Virus record (IMG/VR): IMGVR_UViG_3300030329_003906 | Coordinates: 1-30,618 of that record | Direction: 5' to 3' (one strand) | DNA from: a virus | DNA: 30,618 nucleotides | In this document: one piece after another, positions 27,153 through 30,618 of the stretch | How positions within the stretch are numbered: position 1 is the stretch's first letter | Layout: each line of letters opens with the position of its first letter | Made by a program: the position numbers and the translations under genes | The notes under the pieces: generated by a model | What the model was told of the DNA's origin: nothing | The model's input: only the letters and a program-made list of their open reading frames with translations | Databases searched by the model: none

Positions 27153-29072
27153 ATGGTTACCACATACGGACAAATATCAGAAAATGTAAATCCTGAAGAG
27201 GAAATAGCGAGAGAAGCAGCCAACCCCATTGACGAACCATTTGTGTCGATAGAATGGGTAATTGGAAAATTAAAAGAAGGTAAATTTAACTTTAGAGAAT
27301 TTTACGACAACTGTAATGAATCAGAAGATTTTTATTTAAATAGATTTGATTTTTCTATTCCTGAAACAGGCACAATGCTTAGATTGGGAACAGCACAATC
27401 TGTTGTAAACTCTCTTGTTGCTCATGTAACTCCACAGTTTATAGATATATCTGTTCCTGCTCCGGGAGCAAGAGGACAAGCAAGGGCAGAGAACATGGAG
27501 AAGTTTCTTACAGGTGCAAATCATATGCTTGAACAATTTACTCCAACTAGGAGAGAAATTGCAAAACATATGGCACTTTATGGAATTGCATTTGAAAAAA
27601 CAGAATTTGCTGCAAACAGATGGGAAGAGTTTCCAGAACCACCAGAAGGTGACGAAGGACTTACAGATTATAAGGAAAAATTAAACGATATATTAGATAA
27701 AAGAAATATATCTTTTCCAATGCAATCTACAGCCATAAACCCAAAAATGATGGTTTGGGATACTAACAATGGTCCAAGCCCAAGATGGGTAATACATTTT
27801 TACGAAGTAGAATCAGAATGGGTAAATGCACATTTTCCAAATTGGAAAGGCAAGCTTTCAGGAACTGTAGAGTTTGTAGAAGTTTGGACATATTCTCAGG
27901 TTGCCTACATGGCTGATGAAAAATGGGCACTTAAACCTAAACGGCATGGATATGGAACTTTGCCATTTACTATTTATCATCCTAATACAGGATTATTTAC
28001 AGAAGGTGCAAAACCAGAAGAACTTTACAGAGGAATATTGCATGGCAACTTTGACATGATGAGGGCAGAGAGTAGACTTGCATCTCAATATCTTGACATA
28101 GTTGCACAAAGTGCTTGGCAAACTAAAGACTTTACTGGTCCACCGGGTATTACCGAACAAGTAATGGAAATGTACGAAGAAACTCCGGGTGCAAAAAACT
28201 TTGTACCACAGAATGTAAGTATAAATCCATCTAGGGTTGTGGAGCCACCTGCTTCAATTAATATTGCTCAACAGATGATGAGTCAATCTATCGAAGCTAA
28301 CACAGCACCTGCTGTAGTCAGAGGAGAAAGACCACAGGGTGCTGCTAGTGGTTATCATACAGCAGTTTTAGCTGGAATTGCAGCATTAAATTTTGGTCCA
28401 TATGTAGAAGCAGCACAAAGAGGATTGCAAAACAGAAATTCAATTATTTTAAACATTGTTGAAAATGTAATTAAAGACAAGGTAACTGTATTTGGTAAAA
28501 CTGAAACAGGTCCACTTGATGCAATTATTAGACCAAATGATATTAAAGGTCATTATGTAAATATGGTTCAACTTACTCCAACTTCTCCAGAGGAACAGGA
28601 AAGAAAGTTAAACTTGTGGAACCAGTTGTGGTTGTCAGGATTTACAGACCACGATACTGCACTTAGAAAAGCAGGTGTATCAAACGCATTTGAAGTTAAA
28701 TCTAAGATACTTGCAGAACAATTCTTAAAATCAGAACAAGTACAGATGGCTTTGCAGCAAGCAGCAGCAGAGAGAGTTCCATTGCTACAACAGATAGTTG
28801 AAGCTGCTGGTGGTGGTCAAACAAGTGGACAACAAGCAAGTCAGATTGCTCAAAGTATTTACAACCAACAACCAAATGCTGGTCAGTTTTCTACAACTAA
28901 CCAACCTGCTAGAACACTTGCATCTGAACAACAAAGAGTGCAAACTAATACTAGACCGGTAATTCCGGGTAGTTTACAAGAACAAGATTTGGTAGCCAGA
29001 GAAATATCTTCTCCTGCTAGAACAGGAAACAGAAGAGTACCAACCTCTGATTTGCCACCGGGGATGAGATAA
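27153..29072 (+). CDS. Portal protein
   Basis: 639 aa, one base after the terminase stop. The sequence shows typical portal features: an N-terminal helical part (NESEDFYLNRFDF), QSVVNSLVAHVTPQFIDISVPAPG, then MALYGIAFEKTEF, and a central part with LPFTIYHPNTGLFTEGAKPEELYRGI and RAESRLASQYLDIVAQSAWQ. A Gln-rich C-terminal tail (QQAAAERVPLLQQIVEAAGGGQTSGQQ) follows, as in portals that contact internal proteins or DNA. Forms the dodecameric vertex for DNA entry and tail attachment. Assignment by sequence style and position next to terL. Confidence 0.85.
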   Translation: MVTTYGQISENVNPEEEIAREAANPIDEPFVSIEWVIGKLKEGKFNFREFYDNCNESEDFYLNRFDFSIPETGTMLRLGTAQSVVNSLVAHVTPQFIDISVPAPGARGQARAENMEKFLTGANHMLEQFTPTRREIAKHMALYGIAFEKTEFAANRWEEFPEPPEGDEGLTDYKEKLNDILDKRNISFPMQSTAINPKMMVWDTNNGPSPRWVIHFYEVESEWVNAHFPNWKGKLSGTVEFVEVWTYSQVAYMADEKWALKPKRHGYGTLPFTIYHPNTGLFTEGAKPEELYRGILHGNFDMMRAESRLASQYLDIVAQSAWQTKDFTGPPGITEQVMEMYEETPGAKNFVPQNVSINPSRVVEPPASINIAQQMMSQSIEANTAPAVVRGERPQGAASGYHTAVLAGIAALNFGPYVEAAQRGLQNRNSIILNIVENVIKDKVTVFGKTETGPLDAIIRPNDIKGHYVNMVQLTPTSPEEQERKLNLWNQLWLSGFTDHDTALRKAGVSNAFEVKSKILAEQFLKSEQVQMALQQAAAERVPLLQQIVEAAGGGQTSGQQASQIAQSIYNQQPNAGQFSTTNQPARTLASEQQRVQTNTRPVIPGSLQEQDLVAREISSPARTGNRRVPTSDLPPGMR

Positions 29073-29246
29073 ATGGCAAGAACAGATAAAACAATACCAA
29101 CGGCTTTTGGTCATTTCGATGATTTAATAAAATCTTTTGTAAAAGAATCTGAAAATGTTCTTGGTAGTTATGTTAAACCGGAAGCACCTAAAATGAAAAA
29201 GAAACCAGTAGGGAAAAAATTTAGTAATCCCTTTTTTGAGAGTTAA
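29073..29246 (+). CDS. 57-aa basic protein between portal and large virion protein
   Basis: ATG at 29073 directly abuts the portal stop. The product MARTDKTIPTAFGHFDDLIKSFVKESENVLGSYVKPEAPKMKKKPVGKKFSNPFFES has an amphipathic helix and a Lys-rich tail. No domain recognised. Small basic proteins at this position are common in marine phages. Confidence 0.55.
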   Translation: MARTDKTIPTAFGHFDDLIKSFVKESENVLGSYVKPEAPKMKKKPVGKKFSNPFFES

Positions 29247-29248
29247 AT

Positions 29249-30618
29249 ATGCCAAAATATGAAATAAATCTATTAGGAACTGACGGAAGGCAATATAGAG
29301 ATTATATTGATGCCCCAAGCCAAGCTGATGCTTTAAGAACTGCAAATGCTATGACACAAGAATCAGGTGCTAGGGTTCTTTCAGCGTTTGACCCAACAAC
29401 AGCAATCCAACACTCTGGAGGAGTAAGTAATTCATCATTTGCTGGTCAATATGGTGAGGAAATAGGTAGAACTCGGAATCCACAAGTTAGGGGGGGTGAT
29501 ACCTACTCCCTTGGACTTTCACCTTCAATAAATCCTAATACTTTTACGCCTTATCAGCCTGCAACTACTACAATGAATCCTTTTCAGCAAGAAACAATTC
29601 AAACTCAAATGCCTGATTTTGTTGATAGAGAAGAAGATGCAGAAATAGCACAAAATCTTAAAGAAGAAAAAATGTCAGACATCAATGATAAAATTATAGA
29701 AAAGGCTATTGAAAATAATTATACAGACTTGCCCTCTGGTGACTTCGATTTACCATATCAAGTATTAAACAAGATGGTAATGGATGGTGATTTGGATGAA
29801 GGAAGTGCTCAATATTGGCTTAGGAATCAGGATACCACTATTCAAGGTCAAGAAATGAAAAAATCATTAAATCCTAGCAGTTTGGGAGAATTAAAGGCTT
29901 CTGAGCCACAACCTGCTTTTGCTGGCTGGAGTAAACAGCTTATAAAAGAACAGCCTAGTGGAAATCTTAATAGAACAAATGGTTCTGGTTCAAATTTTAG
30001 AGTTTATGAATATACAAAAGGAAATCAATCTGTAAGAGTTTGGCATTTAGTTTCTCCGGGTGAAGGTAATAATTTTTTAAATTCTTCCATAGAAATTCCT
30101 GTTACTCCTAATGTTTTCCAAGAAGGAAAGGGTTGGTCTGACATTGAATATGATGACTTTGTTATGTTTAACAACAGAAAGCCAGATGACATAACAGAAA
30201 AGGGAATACCTTATGAGCAAAATTTACTTTATTCAGAATTAGGTTCTTTTTTAGAAGAAGCTACAGTAGAAACAAAAGATGGTACTAACTTAAATCCTTA
30301 TCTTAACCAATTTTTAGTAGCAAATAATCAAATCGGCAGAACTCTTGATTATGAAGCACTTGCAGAAGCAGATACATTTTTTAGTCGGATTTTAACCCGA
30401 CTTCCATTACAGATGGAAGGTGGTAAAGCCGGTTGGTTAGGTTTTTCAACACCAATAAAAGAAGAAAAATTGAAAGAAGCCTTTAATAATCTGAAGTTAG
30501 ACCCTGAAACAGGTTTTTATGTTCCATCTACTAAAGCAACAGATATTGAAACAGATATTGGAACACAGATGGAAGGTTTCCAAGAATTTGGTGGAGTAGG
30601 AACAGGTATTGAACCACA
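29249..30618 (+). CDS. Large virion protein, 3' end beyond the window
   Basis: ATG at 29249 lies 2 nt after the previous stop; the frame stays open for 456 codons to the window end. The start is MPKYEINLLGTDGRQYRDYIDAPSQADALRTANAM, a short beta-hairpin-helix module seen at the N-terminus of some phage internal proteins. A long polar, Gln/Asn/Pro-rich region follows, then ordered parts (FRVYEYTKGNQSVRVWHLVS, EYDDFVMFNNRKPDD). It could be an internal virion or scaffold-linked protein; the class cannot be fixed from this part. Confidence 0.6.
   Translation, partial: MPKYEINLLGTDGRQYRDYIDAPSQADALRTANAMTQESGARVLSAFDPTTAIQHSGGVSNSSFAGQYGEEIGRTRNPQVRGGDTYSLGLSPSINPNTFTPYQPATTTMNPFQQETIQTQMPDFVDREEDAEIAQNLKEEKMSDINDKIIEKAIENNYTDLPSGDFDLPYQVLNKMVMDGDLDEGSAQYWLRNQDTTIQGQEMKKSLNPSSLGELKASEPQPAFAGWSKQLIKEQPSGNLNRTNGSGSNFRVYEYTKGNQSVRVWHLVSPGEGNNFLNSSIEIPVTPNVFQEGKGWSDIEYDDFVMFNNRKPDDITEKGIPYEQNLLYSELGSFLEEATVETKDGTNLNPYLNQFLVANNQIGRTLDYEALAEADTFFSRILTRLPLQMEGGKAGWLGFSTPIKEEKLKEAFNNLKLDPETGFYVPSTKATDIETDIGTQMEGFQEFGGVGTGIEP

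Overview
This AT-rich window is part of a tailed dsDNA bacteriophage genome. The evidence is a terminase large subunit with an ATPase and a nuclease domain, a portal protein, a run of virion and tail-fibre genes, and a replication module of primase-helicase, Cas4/RecB-like nuclease and resolvase-like nuclease. The paired tail proteins of 441 and 863 aa next to fibre genes suggest a short-tailed, podovirus-like phage. The style (many very small genes, low GC, repetitive fibres) resembles marine phages, but that is inference and the host cannot be named. No integrase, tRNA, CRISPR array, insertion sequence or endolysin was recognised. The major capsid and scaffold genes are not in the window. 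Both ends cut through virion genes, so the missing part probably lies beyond the right end or before the left end.

Layout. (1) 1-11762, plus strand: late operon of small virion proteins, two large tail proteins, two fibre/propeller proteins, then small membrane and basic proteins (a possible lysis or membrane cassette), a zinc-ribbon protein and a 27-aa membrane peptide. It ends at a bidirectional terminator (11807-11843). (2) 19391 down to 11874, minus strand: one long operon of about 18 overlapping genes (primase-helicase, nucleases, OB-like protein, ribbon-helix-helix protein, four cysteine-rich mini-proteins). It begins with a promoter and a leader of about 225 nt that folds into a probable structured RNA. 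(3) 24600 down to 19494, minus strand: an array of short transcription units, mostly with their own promoter and GAAA-loop terminator, encoding small unknown proteins, a winged-helix protein and two HExxH proteins. (4) 24601-25116: non-coding divide with hairpins. (5) 25117-30618, plus strand: small terminase candidate, large terminase, portal, a 57-aa protein and a large virion protein running off the end.

The main discovery is a regulon-like system. About 20 copies of the palindrome GTGTACAC (extended form TAGTGTACACTA) occur between 11.5 and 24.9 kb, and I saw none in the flanking structural genes. Six minus-strand promoters each carry one copy centred 26.5-27.5 bp upstream of the first base of the -35 box, near -63, which is a class I activator position. 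Other copies sit on ribosome binding sites or inside genes of the long operon, like phage stoperators. Candidate regulators are the ribbon-helix-helix protein (18511-18714), whose gene contains a copy, and the winged-helix protein (20702-21166), whose promoter carries one.

Other notable signals are a perfect 29-bp inverted repeat inside two early genes 10.5 kb apart, which makes their mRNAs complementary; two promoter-proximal structured leader RNAs; a six-codon ORF inside a 14-bp hairpin between virion genes; and a nested basic-protein gene at 9283-9375.
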